The notes: generated from the letters alone by a model not told the origin. A DNA stretch of 64,000 nt from Caproicibacterium amylolyticum (GCF_014467055.1 NZ_CP060696.1:682001-746000); one strand, 5' to 3'; shown: positions 41,768 to 51,299, counted from the stretch's first letter. A program made the numbers and translations.

Positions 41768-43993
41768 ATGAAGAAGAAACATAAACGAAACTGTCCTGCA
41801 TATGTCATGACTGCTTTGGTGGCGGCCGGTGTTGCGGCGGCAGTCACGATGCCGGTACATGCTGCCGGGGAGAGCAGCACCGCTTCTTTGCCGGATTCCA
41901 ATACTTCTGTAAAATCTGCTGCCAATGTAACAACAGAGTCAGCCGTAAAGACGGAAGAAACCACGAGTGCTTTGACGCTGAGCCACAGTTCTCTGTTTTT
42001 TGGGGAACCGGGTGGCACGGCAAAATTCACCATCAAGGCGGCTAAGAACGCAGCTCCGGCAGTTGCCAGTTCTGACCCAGCAGTTGCCCAGGTGCAGGTC
42101 GGTGATTGGGACGAGCAGGCCGGGGGGTATGTGTGTACAGTTACTGCACAGGCAGCCGGAAAAGCGGTTTTAGTGGTAACGTTTGGCGAAGAAAAGAAGG
42201 AACTGCCGGTTACAGTAGAAAAAAAGGCTGTGGGAGACAATATTGATGTCTGGATGGACACTACCGGCCGCTATACATTTCAAGGGCTGGGTAAAAGTTA
42301 CTCCCTGCTGATTAAAACTTCTTCCAATGTACTGCCGGTGTGCACCAGTGTAGATCCTTCCGTAATGACCGCATCTCAGCCGGTTTGGGATAGCCGCCTG
42401 AATGGGTATATGTGTAAGCTGACCTCCGTTGGTGAGGGTGAAACTGCCTTGACCGTACAGGCTGGCGGTACGAAAAAAGTGCTTGAAACGGCTGTGACGA
42501 TTCCACCGACCAAACTGTGGATGGACACTTCCTCCTATCAGTTCTATTCACCAGGGCAGCAATACACAGTGCTGCTGCGCACCACACCGGATACAAAGCT
42601 GGCTGTTGCCACAAGTGATGTTTCTGTTGCGGCTGCCGGGCAGCCGGTTTGGAACAAAGGTGTGAACGGATATCTTTGCCGGCTGACCGCCGGAAAAGAA
42701 GGCGAAGCCACAGTAACCTTTACAGCCGGAAAAACGGTGCGGACCCTTACGGTAGAGGTTTCCTACAAGCCGGTTATGATTACCCGCGATACATATTCGT
42801 ACACGTTCCGTACACCCGGACAGAAGTATACAATGTTTGTGAAAACAGCAACGAATATTTGTCCGCAGATTCTTTCTTCTGACGAAAAAGTGGTCACAGG
42901 CATTACCACCGTGTGGAACGCGAAGAAGAAAGGTTACTACTGCACCATGCAGGCCGGAGAGACTGCCGGAAAAGCAGACGTATCCATTACGGCAGGCAGT
43001 ACAACCGTAACGGTGTCGGTGACAACAGATTTGAGAGCCGACACGATTTCGCTGGACACTTCCAGTTATCAGTTCCATTACCGGAACCAGAGTTATCAGA
43101 TGCTGGCGAAATTTTCTTCCGGAGCGGTGCCGGTCATTTCCGTATCCAATCCATCGGTTGTGTCGGTGGGAACCAGTAAGGACAAATCCGGCAGCTTTTT
43201 CGTTTACGTAACAGCAAAGGCAAACGGTGAGGCAGATGTGTTTGTACGCGCGGGCAGTACAACCGCCAAAATGCACGCAGCGGTTGATTTTCAGCCGATT
43301 AACATTCTTTCCAGTACCGGAAGCTGCAGCTTTACCGGCGCATCGCAGAGCAGCATCATTACTTTTTACACTTCCTATAATCTTGCTCCAAAGTTTTCCA
43401 CTTCCAACAGCCGAGTAGTTGCTGTGCAGAATTTGGGCTGGAGTACTTCTGCAAACGGTTACCAGTGCAAAGTGATTGCTGGTGGAGAGGGCAGCGCTTC
43501 GGTTACGGCAAGCATTGCCGGTGTTGCTGGAAAGAGTGTCAGTGCAACGGTAAAGTATCCGATGCCAACTACAGAGCAGTCCATGCTGCAGCACGCACAA
43601 CGTTACAGCAGCGGTACAGGATACTTACTGACGGTGGATACAGCGAACCACCGTGTCGGTGTTTATACCGGCCGGCAGGGACACTGGAAGCAGCTTTACA
43701 ACTGGGCCTGCGCGAATGGCGCGGCTGGAACGCCAACGGTAAAGGGCGAATTTACTGTGCAGGCACGCGGCTACTATTTTGATTCCGGTTACGCGCGGTG
43801 CTTTTACTACACACAGTTCTACGGCGGATATATGTTCCACTCTGTGCTGTACACCCAGACAGCAACACCAACTTCTACAATTGACGGCCGGGTCGGTATG
43901 GCGCTTTCACACGGCTGTGTCCGGCTGCAGCTTGCAAATGCAAAGTGGATTAACCAGAACATTCCGTGGAGCACAAAAGTCGCAGTTTATTGA
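41768..43993 (+). CDS. L,D-transpeptidase (YkuD) with six Ig-like repeats
   Basis: 741 residues, secreted. Signal peptide about 1-33 (ending MPVHAAG). Six repeats of about 85-90 residues cover 66-603; the shared pattern is DT-SYxF, GQxYxxLxxT, a SxxSV strand, PVW, NGYxCxLTA and GEAxVTxxAG, usually with one Cys per repeat. The C-terminal YkuD domain (about 615-741) has HSVLYTQ and SHGCVRL with catalytic Cys717. It would crosslink or modify peptidoglycan, the repeats acting as spacer or wall binders. AAAGGAGAGG before ATG 41768; terminator at 44015-44062. YkuD with so many Ig-like units is uncommon. Confidence 0.9.
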   Translation: MKKKHKRNCPAYVMTALVAAGVAAAVTMPVHAAGESSTASLPDSNTSVKSAANVTTESAVKTEETTSALTLSHSSLFFGEPGGTAKFTIKAAKNAAPAVASSDPAVAQVQVGDWDEQAGGYVCTVTAQAAGKAVLVVTFGEEKKELPVTVEKKAVGDNIDVWMDTTGRYTFQGLGKSYSLLIKTSSNVLPVCTSVDPSVMTASQPVWDSRLNGYMCKLTSVGEGETALTVQAGGTKKVLETAVTIPPTKLWMDTSSYQFYSPGQQYTVLLRTTPDTKLAVATSDVSVAAAGQPVWNKGVNGYLCRLTAGKEGEATVTFTAGKTVRTLTVEVSYKPVMITRDTYSYTFRTPGQKYTMFVKTATNICPQILSSDEKVVTGITTVWNAKKKGYYCTMQAGETAGKADVSITAGSTTVTVSVTTDLRADTISLDTSSYQFHYRNQSYQMLAKFSSGAVPVISVSNPSVVSVGTSKDKSGSFFVYVTAKANGEADVFVRAGSTTAKMHAAVDFQPINILSSTGSCSFTGASQSSIITFYTSYNLAPKFSTSNSRVVAVQNLGWSTSANGYQCKVIAGGEGSASVTASIAGVAGKSVSATVKYPMPTTEQSMLQHAQRYSSGTGYLLTVDTANHRVGVYTGRQGHWKQLYNWACANGAAGTPTVKGEFTVQARGYYFDSGYARCFYYTQFYGGYMFHSVLYTQTATPTSTIDGRVGMALSHGCVRLQLANAKWINQNIPWSTKVAVY

Positions 43994-44014
43994 AGTACCT
44001 AAATGAATCAATAG

Positions 44015-44062
44015 AAACGGCGCTTTTCGGGGCATGATTGCCTTGAAAAGCGCCGTTTTTTT
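44015..44062 (+). terminator. Terminator of the L,D-transpeptidase gene
   Basis: AAACGGCGCTTTTC pairs with GAAAAGCGCCGTTT (14 bp), loop of 16, then T run. The A-run upstream is short. Confidence 0.9.
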
Positions 44063-44166
44063 ATTTGTAACCTGCGCACAATTTGCTTTTTGCTGTTTTC
44101 TTAGAAAGTGACTACAGTGCGGCGTGCAGCTGGGAAAAATTTACTGTAAGGGCTTTGATACATATT

Positions 44167-45327
44167 CTACTTTGCAAACGGCTGAAAGCTGCGCAATTTG
44201 GAAACGACCTCAGGGATGACTTGCAGAAGACGTTCCACATCCGCTTCCGTATTCTGTACGCCGAGCGAAAGACGAAGCGAACTGCGGGCCTGTTCTTTGG
44301 AAAGACCGATTGCCTGCAGAACATGGCTCGGATCTATACTGCCGGCGGTACAAGCAGAACCGGAGGAAGCACAAATGCCCGCTTGGTCCAGCATAAGCAG
44401 CAGCGATTCCCCCTCAATGCCGTCGAAACGGAGATTCAGGTGCCCCGGCAGGCGGCTGTCCCCGCCGTTTCGGTGACAGCCCGGCACAGCGAAAAGCAGA
44501 CCGCTTTCCAGCCGGTCACGCAGGGCACTGACGCGTGCAGCATCTGCTTCCAAAGAAGCGGTACGCCCTTTGAGCGCTGCGGCCATGCCGACGATACCGG
44601 CAATATTTTCAGTGCCGCCGCGACGTCCCTGCTCTTGTGCACCGCCGTCCATAAGGGGTGAGGGGTGCAGATTCCGGCGGATGTAAAGCACACCGGTTCC
44701 TTTTGGCCCGCCAAATTTGTGTGCGGAAAGAGAGAGCAGGCCAATGTTTTGCCGGTGCACATCAATCGGCAGGTGTCCTGCTGCCTGTACGGCGTCCGAA
44801 TGAAATGGAACACCATGCTTTTTGCAGACATCAGCCAGTTTCTCGATTGGCTGAACAGTTCCCAGTTCGTTGTTTGCAAACATAATGCTGACCAGCGCGG
44901 TGTTTTCCGTAATAGCAGCTTCCAATTCCTGCGGCGAAACGTAACCCTCAGCGGAAACCGGCAGATAAGTCACATGAAATCCGTAATGTGCTAAAGCTTT
45001 ACACGCATGTAAAACAGCATGATGCTCAAAGGCAGAAGTGATTATGTGCTTTTTGCCGTTTTCCGCTTGACAGCGGGCAATTCCTTTAATTGCCCAGTTA
45101 TCGCTTTCTGTACCGCAGGCTGTAAAGGCAATCTCTTCCGGCTCTGCACCGAGGCAGGCCGCGATGTCATCACGTGCCTGCTCCACCGCTCTGCGGGCGC
45201 GGCGCCCCGGACCGTAAAGCGCAGAAGGATTTCCAAATTCAGTTGTTAGATAGGGCTGCATAGCAGCCAGCGCATTTTCGGAAAGCGGTGTAGTTGCCGC
45301 ATTGTCAGCGTAAATCAGTTTCTGCAT
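44167..45327 (-). CDS. Cysteine desulfurase (NifS/IscS family)
   Basis: PLP enzyme taking sulfur from cysteine for Fe-S clusters or thio-tRNA. 386 residues. IYADNAATTPLSENAL (start), SDAVQAAGHLPID with PLP Asp, LSAHKFGGPKGTGVLYIRR with PLP Lys, and the extended Cys loop SSGSACTAGSIDPSHVLQAIGLS. The long loop marks the IscS/NifS group rather than SufS. Start ATG 45327 has GGAAGG 7-8 bases upstream. Follows rnhA by 18 bases on the minus strand. No iscU or mnmA beside it. With the class V enzyme at 25742, the window has two desulfurase-like proteins. Confidence 0.95.
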   Translation of the reverse strand: MQKLIYADNAATTPLSENALAAMQPYLTTEFGNPSALYGPGRRARRAVEQARDDIAACLGAEPEEIAFTACGTESDNWAIKGIARCQAENGKKHIITSAFEHHAVLHACKALAHYGFHVTYLPVSAEGYVSPQELEAAITENTALVSIMFANNELGTVQPIEKLADVCKKHGVPFHSDAVQAAGHLPIDVHRQNIGLLSLSAHKFGGPKGTGVLYIRRNLHPSPLMDGGAQEQGRRGGTENIAGIVGMAAALKGRTASLEADAARVSALRDRLESGLLFAVPGCHRNGGDSRLPGHLNLRFDGIEGESLLLMLDQAGICASSGSACTAGSIDPSHVLQAIGLSKEQARSSLRLSLGVQNTEADVERLLQVIPEVVSKLRSFQPFAK

Positions 45328-45345
45328 GACGCAGTTCCTTCCTTA

Positions 45346-45795
45346 TTATAATTCTCCGTTCTTGATCCGTGTCCACTCGGAAACTGCCAAATGGTCACAG
45401 CGTTCATTTTCAGGGTGGCCGGCGTGCCCCTTGACCCAGACAAAGCGTACCTGATGCCGCTCTAATTGTACCAGCAGGCGTTCCCACAGGTCACGGTTCA
45501 AGGCGGGTTTGCCGTCAGCTTTTTTCCAGCCGCGCCGCTGCCAGGAGCGTACCCACCCCTTGGTGACAGCATCACAAACGTAGCGGCTGTCCGTTGTCAG
45601 GGTGACTTCACATGGCTCTTTCAAGCATGCAAGTGACTCAATAACGGCGGTCAGTTCCATACGGTTGTTGGTCGTGTCTGCTTCACCGCCGGAAAGTTCT
45701 TTTTCTGCCGTTTTGTAACGCAGAACAGCACCCCATCCACCCGGACCCGGATTGCCGGAGCAGGCACCGTCTGTGAAAATATCGAGATGTTTCAT
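45346..45795 (-). CDS. rnhA: Ribonuclease HI
   Basis: Cuts the RNA strand of RNA-DNA hybrids. 149 residues. Catalytic Asp in [18 protein letters not shown], Glu in [13 protein letters not shown], Asp in [17 protein letters not shown], and the last Asp in NERCDHLA; the basic protrusion [21 protein letters not shown] is kept. ATG 45795 follows AAGGAAAG; the longer frame to 45837 has no site. First gene of a minus-strand unit with the desulfurase. Confidence 0.96.
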   Translation of the reverse strand: MKHLDIFTDGACSGNPGPGGWGAVLRYKTAEKELSGGEADTTNNRMELTAVIESLACLKEPCEVTLTTDSRYVCDAVTKGWVRSWQRRGWKKADGKPALNRDLWERLLVQLERHQVRFVWVKGHAGHPENERCDHLAVSEWTRIKNGEL

Positions 45796-45891
45796 TGACT
45801 TTCCTTCCTTTCTGTTTGAAAGTGCCGGCAGCAGCACAAACTACTGATTGTGTAATTGCTGTGGCTGTGCCGGTGCTGGAAGTGGAATTCT

Positions 45892-45919
45892 AGTATAACA
45901 CATTTCTGGTTTGCAGCAA
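45892..45919 (-). promoter_or_regulatory. Promoter of rnhA-cysteine desulfurase
   Basis: On the minus strand TTGCTG (45919-45914), 16 bases, TATACT (45897-45892). Its -35 is 18 bases from that of the divergent plus promoter at 45938. Confidence 0.75.
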
Positions 45920-45937
45920 AGCCCGTGCGGTATCCCC

Positions 45938-45966
45938 TTGACACTGGACGAAAATCACGTTACAAT
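45938..45966 (+). promoter_or_regulatory. Strong plus-strand promoter, far upstream of rnj
   Basis: TTGACA (45938-45943), 17 bases, TACAAT (45961-45966). Start near 45973. No convincing gene begins within 600 bases. Confidence 0.8.
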
Positions 45967-46576
45967 AGTTGAAAATGTAAGCGTGTGTCATGGTGTGGCT
46001 TTGTGCGACCATGTTATTTTACACGATTTTGCCGGTGCAGTGTGCGTCGGTAAGCTGTTTAGCTTTGAAGACGGATTTTTCTTTGGATTTCAGCGCAGAG
46101 GCGCTTTTTGTTTATGAAACCGCTTTTTTGGCGGATTTGAGCCAGTGTAAAAAAACTGGCTTGCGGATTGTTACGGAAATTTTTGGGCAGACAGGAGCGG
46201 ACTCCTGTATTTTCTTATGCCCGTCAGATGTTTTTGCGGTGGAAAATGATTTCAAATACGATTCATTTTGCTGTAAAGAATACATAACCTGACAAAATTG
46301 AAATGCAGAAAAAGTATTATTGCAGGGTAAATTGGCTTTGCAGGTGTGGCTTTTTCTCTTTTTACTCAATTATAGGCTTTTATTGTGATTTATTTCATCA
46401 TATAAGCGCTTCATGGAAAGCATAAGTACATGATGCGCCGCAGCAAGGGATTAACGGAAATTTGATGATTCCGGTTTGCAGTGGTACTGCAGCGGAAGAT
46501 GTCGAAAAATAAATAAGAGAGCACTGGTGCCGCGCAGAGCCGCAGGCAGCAGGCTCTCCATAATGGAGGTTTTTTT
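45967..46576 (+). other. 610-base gene-less stretch: long leader or unknown RNA
   Basis: Contains several hairpins: CGTGT..CATGGT/ACCATG..ACACG (45976-46026 region), AGCGC-AGAG-GCGCT with T5 (46092-46109), GAGCCAGT/ACTGGCTT (46139-46165), GGGCA..ACAGGAG/CTCCTGT..TGCCC (46186-46228), and GCGCTTCATG/CATGATGCGC (46405-46438). Just before rnj, GAGAGC/GCTCTC (46519-46560) flanks the ribosome site. No RNase P, tmRNA, SRP or 6S core was recognised. A weak promoter (TTTATT-16-TATAAG, 46378-46405) may serve rnj alone. Open frames of 68 and 100 codons lack ribosome sites. Confidence 0.45.
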
Positions 46577-48577
46577 GTGACAGAAGAAAAGAATAATACA
46601 GTCGTTGGGTCAGCAGACACGGTTCAGACTGCTTCTGCTGGTCAGCAGCCGCGCAGAAAGCCCGCTGATCAGGTTATCGGCGGCGGAACGGTACCGGTAT
46701 CACCGGCTTCCCAACAGCCACGCCGTCCGCGCCGCCCCCAGCATCCGATGCAGCAGAACCGTCAGCAGCAGCCCGCCGCAGCAAAAGCGCCGCGGGAAGC
46801 AGCCGCACAGCAGCCGGCTGCTGCACTTGTTCCGGCAGCGGAAGATGCCGCTCATGCACCGCAGGAGCAGCCCCATCGCCGTCCGCGCCGCCCGCGTCAG
46901 AAGCGGGAGCCGGCAAAGCCGCCAATTCATATTGCTTTTCTGGGCGGCCTGAATGAAGTCGGCAAAAACATGACGCTTTTTGAGTGCCAGGGGGATATGT
47001 TTCTGCTGGACTGCGGCATGGCTTTCCCGGATGATGATATGCTTGGCATCGATTTGGTGCTGCCGGACTTTACCTATGTGGAGAAGAATGCAGACCGCAT
47101 TAAAGGCATTGTGCTGACGCACGGACACGAGGATCATATCGGTGCGCTGCCATATCTGCTCAAGAAAGTAAATTTGCCCCTGTACGGTACTCCGCTGACA
47201 CTTGGCCTTGTAAAGGGCAAGCTGAAAGAGCACGGATTGCTCAATAAAGTAAAAATGAATGTTGTGAATCCGGGGGATACCATTCGCTTCGGCTGCATCG
47301 GCGTGGAAATGATACATGTAAATCATTCTATTCCGGATGCGGTCGGCGTTGCAATTCATTCTCCAGCGGGGACCATTGTGCACACGGGCGATTTTAAAAT
47401 TGACTGCACACCGGTTTGGGGCGAAATGATTGACCTTGGCCGCTTTGCGCAGCTTGGCAAAGAGGGCGTGCTGGCGTTGATGGCGGATTCCACCAACGCG
47501 GAGCGTCCCGGCTTTACCAAAACAGAAAAAATGATCGCCAATTCCTTTGAAAGCATGTTCCGGCGTGCAGAGAACAAGCGCATTATTGTTGCTTCTTTCG
47601 CAAGCAACATCAGCCGCGTGCAGCAGATTGTGGACTGTGCCGTTAAGTACGGCAGAAAAGTGGCGCTTTCCGGCCGCAGCATGGTCAATGTAATGTCTAT
47701 TGGCGTGGAAATGGGCTATCTCCATGTGCCGGAGGGCGTTCTGATTGATATTGACCTGATTAAAAAATATCCGAAAGATAAAATCGTTCTGATTACCACC
47801 GGCAGTCAGGGTGAACCAATGAGTGCACTTTCCCGCATGGCATTTGCCGACCACCGCAAGGTGGAAGTCGGTCCGGATGATTTCATCATCATTTCCGCGC
47901 GCCCGATTCCCGGCAATGAAAAAAGTGTCGGCAACGTCATTGATGAGTTGATGAAGCGCGGCTGCGAGGTGGAGTACGGCTCCATGTATGAAGTTCACGT
48001 TTCCGGCCATGCCTGTCAGGAGGAACTGAAACTGATGCAGGGGATTGTCAAGCCGAAATATTTTATTCCGGTGCATGGTGAGCAGAAAATGCTGCACCAG
48101 CACGCAAGGCTTGCTTACTCCATGGGCAAACGCCCGCAGGATGTCTGCATTGCGAATATCGGTGATGTCATTGAACTTTCGGAAGACCATATGAAGCGTC
48201 TGCCGGGTGCTGTGCCGGCAGGCAATGTGCTGGTGGACGGCCTCGGTGTTGGTGATGTCGGCAGTATTGTACTGCGTGACCGCAAGCATCTGGCGGAGGA
48301 CGGCCTGATTGTGGTGGTCTGCACGATTTCTTCGGAGGACGGTCACGTCGTTTCCGGGCCGGACGTAGTTTCCCGCGGCTTTGTGTATGTGCGGGAAAGC
48401 GAAAATCTGATCGATGACGCAAAGGATCTTGTATTTTCCGTGCTGGAGCAGTGTGCCGACAACGGAATTCATGACTGGGGAACCCTAAAAACCAGTATTA
48501 AGGATTCTCTTTCTCACTTGCTGTATGACCGCACACGCCGCAGCCCCATGATTCTGCCGATTATCATGGAAGTGTAA
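46577..48577 (+). CDS. rnj: Ribonuclease J
   Basis: 5'-3' exonuclease and endonuclease of RNA turnover, metallo-beta-lactamase/beta-CASP fold. 666 residues, about 110 more than the usual 555. The extra N-terminus (about 1-115) is Pro/Gln/Ala/Arg-rich with repeated RRPRRP blocks, likely disordered and RNA-binding. The core begins PIHIAFLGGLNEVGKNMTLFE; metal motif LTHGHEDHIG has His182, His184, Asp186 and His187; VSGHACQEELKLM and HGEQKML complete the active site. GTG 46577 follows GGAGG at 46565-46569. Leader is long and structured. Confidence 0.95.
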   Translation: MTEEKNNTVVGSADTVQTASAGQQPRRKPADQVIGGGTVPVSPASQQPRRPRRPQHPMQQNRQQQPAAAKAPREAAAQQPAAALVPAAEDAAHAPQEQPHRRPRRPRQKREPAKPPIHIAFLGGLNEVGKNMTLFECQGDMFLLDCGMAFPDDDMLGIDLVLPDFTYVEKNADRIKGIVLTHGHEDHIGALPYLLKKVNLPLYGTPLTLGLVKGKLKEHGLLNKVKMNVVNPGDTIRFGCIGVEMIHVNHSIPDAVGVAIHSPAGTIVHTGDFKIDCTPVWGEMIDLGRFAQLGKEGVLALMADSTNAERPGFTKTEKMIANSFESMFRRAENKRIIVASFASNISRVQQIVDCAVKYGRKVALSGRSMVNVMSIGVEMGYLHVPEGVLIDIDLIKKYPKDKIVLITTGSQGEPMSALSRMAFADHRKVEVGPDDFIIISARPIPGNEKSVGNVIDELMKRGCEVEYGSMYEVHVSGHACQEELKLMQGIVKPKYFIPVHGEQKMLHQHARLAYSMGKRPQDVCIANIGDVIELSEDHMKRLPGAVPAGNVLVDGLGVGDVGSIVLRDRKHLAEDGLIVVVCTISSEDGHVVSGPDVVSRGFVYVRESENLIDDAKDLVFSVLEQCADNGIHDWGTLKTSIKDSLSHLLYDRTRRSPMILPIIMEV

Positions 48578-48603
48578 GTATTCGGGTCAACATCAGAATC
48601 AAT

Positions 48604-48632
48604 TTGCAGAAAGCAGAAAAAACGTGTATAAT
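48604..48632 (+). promoter_or_regulatory. Promoter of gdpP
   Basis: TTGCAG (48604-48609), 17 bases, TATAAT (48627-48632). The leader (about 100 bases) has small hairpins such as CAGAC-GATTT-GTCTG (48702-48716). Confidence 0.8.
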
Positions 48633-48737
48633 GTTTTCCAGCCAGTGCGGCATTCTTTTGGCAATGGCTGCATCGCTGTACTTTTAGAGATGCAAATGGA
48701 ACAGACGATTTGTCTGGCAAAGATGAGGTAACCTGCT

Positions 48738-50702
48738 GTGAAAAAAAGAATTTGGTCTGCTTCGCCGGTATTTTTCATACTGTCGGGAGTTATGCTCCTG
48801 ATGGCGTGTATTTCCTGGCATTACAGCCAAGCTGTGTTTGCGGTGGAGCTGAGCATTTCCGTAATTTCTGTGATTGTCATTGCAATTTCTGTGTCGCAGT
48901 TTAAAAGCTATGTGGCTGTTTCAGTGAAAGCGGCAAATCGCGTGCTGACAGCAGAGGAAACACAGTCACTGGAAAGTTTTACAATGCCGGTTGCGCTGGT
49001 GGGTGAGGCAGGGGAAATCATCTGGGTAAACCAGTCTTTCTTAAAGCGTGTTTCCTCACAGCATGAGGTGCGCGGAGAAAACGTGCAGCGCATGATTTAT
49101 CCGAAAACGGTGGAGCAGATTGTTGCGGCATCCGGAACGGATGTTACCGTTGACGGCCGCCAGTATTCGGTTTTTGGTACACAGACTGAAAGCGGCACGG
49201 TTCTGTATTTTGTAGACGATACCTACTACAAAGAAGTGAACCGGGAATATACCGAAAGCCGGCCTGTGATCTGCCTTGCATTCTTTGACAACCGCGAGGA
49301 GCTTGCACGCGACACAAGCAGCAGTGAGGACAGCCGCATTGCTTCTGAAGTAGAAGATGCATTGTGCAAATGGGCACAGCAGATGGGCGGTTTTTCTAAG
49401 CGGCTTTCCGGCGGCCGTTATTTGATTATGACGGATGAGCACCATGTGCGGGAAGCAATGGAACGCCGCTTTGAAGTGCTCGACAAGGTGCGTGAAGTAA
49501 AAACCTCTGACAACCGCAGCGCAACCCTTTCCATGGGCATTGCCCGCGGTGCAGGCTCCCTGCAGGAAGCGGAAGCTTGGGCGCGTAAGGCGCTGGATAT
49601 GGCGCTTGGGCGCGGCGGCGACCAGGTGGCGCTAAAACAGAAGGATGAAACCTACGAGTTCTTCGGCGGCCTTTCCAAAGGTGTCGAGAAACATGATAAA
49701 GTTCGTACCCGTGTTATTGCTGCAACGCTTTCTGACCACATCCGTCAAAGCGACGGTGTACTGATTATGGGTCACAAATTCGGTGACCTTGATTGTATCG
49801 GCGCAGCAGTTGGCATGTGGAGCGCTGCGACCAACGCTTTGCACCGGCCTGCAAAAATTGTTGTGAACCGTGAGCAGTGCATGGCACGCGCATTAATCGA
49901 GCATATGGAGCAGGCCGGCGAAAAAGATATTTTTATTTCGCCGGAAGAAGCACTGCCCATGCTGACTTCTCATTCGTTGCTGGTGGTTGTGGACACACAC
50001 AACCCGGATGTGGTGGAAAGTTCGGAGCTGCTGGCTGAGGCGCAGCGCACAGTGGTGATTGACCATCACCGCATGATGGTGAAGCACATTGAGAATGCTT
50101 TGGTCTTTTACCATGAGCCTTACGCCAGTTCTGCTTCCGAACTGGTGGCGGAATTAGTGCAGTACATAGGTGATTCTGCACTGACCCGCCCGGATGCAGA
50201 AGCGTTGCTTGCAGGCATTATGCTTGACACCAAGAATTTTGTGCTGAAAACCGGTGTACGCACTTTTGAGGCTGCCGCTTATCTGCGCCGGCGTGGTGCG
50301 GATACGGTGGAGGTCAAGCGCCTTTTTGCCGACAACATCGAAACCTATAAGGCAAAGTACAAAATTGTTTCCAGTGCGCAGATTCACAATGGCTGTGCAA
50401 TCACCTATGTAGAAAAAGAGTTTCCGGATATCCGGCTCAGCTGTGCACAGGCGGCGGATGAACTGCTTTCCATTCAGGGCGTCAAGGCTTCCTATGTGAT
50501 TTTTCCATCCAGTGGAATGGTGAATATTTCCGCCAGAAGCATGGGTGATATGAACGTGCAGCTGGTTATGGAAGAGATGGGCGGCGGTGGCCACCTTTCC
50601 ATGGCGGGGGCGCAGCTTTCCGGCATGACGGTGACGCAGGTGCGTGACAAATTGGTGGAGGTGCTTTCCACCGGAGTCGGCCGTCCGGTCAAAAAAGGCT
50701 AA
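48738..50702 (+). CDS. gdpP: GdpP-type cyclic di-AMP phosphodiesterase
   Basis: Membrane enzyme that degrades c-di-AMP to pApA. 654 residues: two membrane helices (about 8-52), PAS-like domain (about 75-150), degenerate GGDEF domain (about 165-300, with SGGRYLIMTDE) and DHH/DHHA1 phosphodiesterase (about 330-650). Metal motifs: GHKFGDLDCIGAA in place of the usual HKNPDxDS, DTHNP, Asp442-His-His (VIDHHRM) and GGGGH at 615-619. GTG 48738 follows GAGGTAAC. First of the conserved gdpP-rplI-dnaB order. The changed first motif still keeps His and both Asp. Confidence 0.93.
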   Translation: MKKRIWSASPVFFILSGVMLLMACISWHYSQAVFAVELSISVISVIVIAISVSQFKSYVAVSVKAANRVLTAEETQSLESFTMPVALVGEAGEIIWVNQSFLKRVSSQHEVRGENVQRMIYPKTVEQIVAASGTDVTVDGRQYSVFGTQTESGTVLYFVDDTYYKEVNREYTESRPVICLAFFDNREELARDTSSSEDSRIASEVEDALCKWAQQMGGFSKRLSGGRYLIMTDEHHVREAMERRFEVLDKVREVKTSDNRSATLSMGIARGAGSLQEAEAWARKALDMALGRGGDQVALKQKDETYEFFGGLSKGVEKHDKVRTRVIAATLSDHIRQSDGVLIMGHKFGDLDCIGAAVGMWSAATNALHRPAKIVVNREQCMARALIEHMEQAGEKDIFISPEEALPMLTSHSLLVVVDTHNPDVVESSELLAEAQRTVVIDHHRMMVKHIENALVFYHEPYASSASELVAELVQYIGDSALTRPDAEALLAGIMLDTKNFVLKTGVRTFEAAAYLRRRGADTVEVKRLFADNIETYKAKYKIVSSAQIHNGCAITYVEKEFPDIRLSCAQAADELLSIQGVKASYVIFPSSGMVNISARSMGDMNVQLVMEEMGGGGHLSMAGAQLSGMTVTQVRDKLVEVLSTGVGRPVKKG

Positions 50703-50741
50703 CAACAGGCATTTCAGCCTGAGGATAAAGGAGGATTTTCC

Positions 50742-51188
50742 ATGAAGGTCGTATTACTGCAGGACGTAAAGGCACACGGGAAAAAGGGAGAATTGGTGAA
50801 TGTTACCGAAGGCTATGCACGCAATTTCCTTTTGCCCCGCGGGCTTGCCAAAGAAGCAAACGCTCAGGCAATGAACGAACTGAAGAACGCGGAAGAATCC
50901 AAGGCATATAAAATCAAGATGGAAACAGAAGCTGCCAAAGCAGCAGCTGCCAAGCTGGAAGGCAAGAGCGTCCAGATGACTGCTAAGGCAGGTCAGGCAG
51001 GCAAGCTGTTCGGTTCTGTTACACCGAAGGAAATTGCGGCTGCAATCAAGCAGCAGTTCGGCGTTTCAGTTGACAAGCGCAAAATCGTTTTGGATGTGGA
51101 AATTAAGGCATTTGGCTCTTATAATTGTGAAGTAAAGCTCTACAACGGCATTTCCGCAAAAGTGACTGCAGTTGTAACAGAGGCTTAA
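50742..51188 (+). CDS. rplI: 50S ribosomal protein L9
   Basis: 148 residues, two-domain L9. N-terminal [36 protein letters not shown] binds 23S rRNA; a long helix (about 42-75) leads to the C-terminal domain, [39 protein letters not shown] 9 bases before ATG 50742. 39 bases after gdpP, so co-transcribed with it; hairpin 51221-51266 ends the unit before dnaB. Confidence 0.98.
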   Translation: MKVVLLQDVKAHGKKGELVNVTEGYARNFLLPRGLAKEANAQAMNELKNAEESKAYKIKMETEAAKAAAAKLEGKSVQMTAKAGQAGKLFGSVTPKEIAAAIKQQFGVSVDKRKIVLDVEIKAFGSYNCEVKLYNGISAKVTAVVTEA

Positions 51189-51220
51189 ACCGTCCGGCAC
51201 TCAAAACTGAGACGGGAAAG

Positions 51221-51266
51221 TGGCAACCCGGGCCGATGCCGCACAGGCGCGGCGGGGTTGCCTTTT
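51221..51266 (+). terminator. Terminator between rplI and dnaB
   Basis: GGCAACCC/GGGTTGCC (51222-51229, 51255-51262) with a GC-rich inner part (GCCG/CGGC), then TTTTGATTTT. Weak T-run, so partial read-through into dnaB is likely. Confidence 0.7.
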
Positions 51267-51299
51267 GATTTTATCGAACCGAAAGGGGGGGGATTTCCT

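Noticed and set aside
45990..46292. 100-codon open frame in the gene-less stretch before rnj
   Set aside because: No ribosome site before the ATG and no clear domain; kept only as part of the unexplained leader.
46700..48472. 590-codon open frame antisense to rnj
   Set aside because: Shadow of RNase J with no recognisable motif or start signal.
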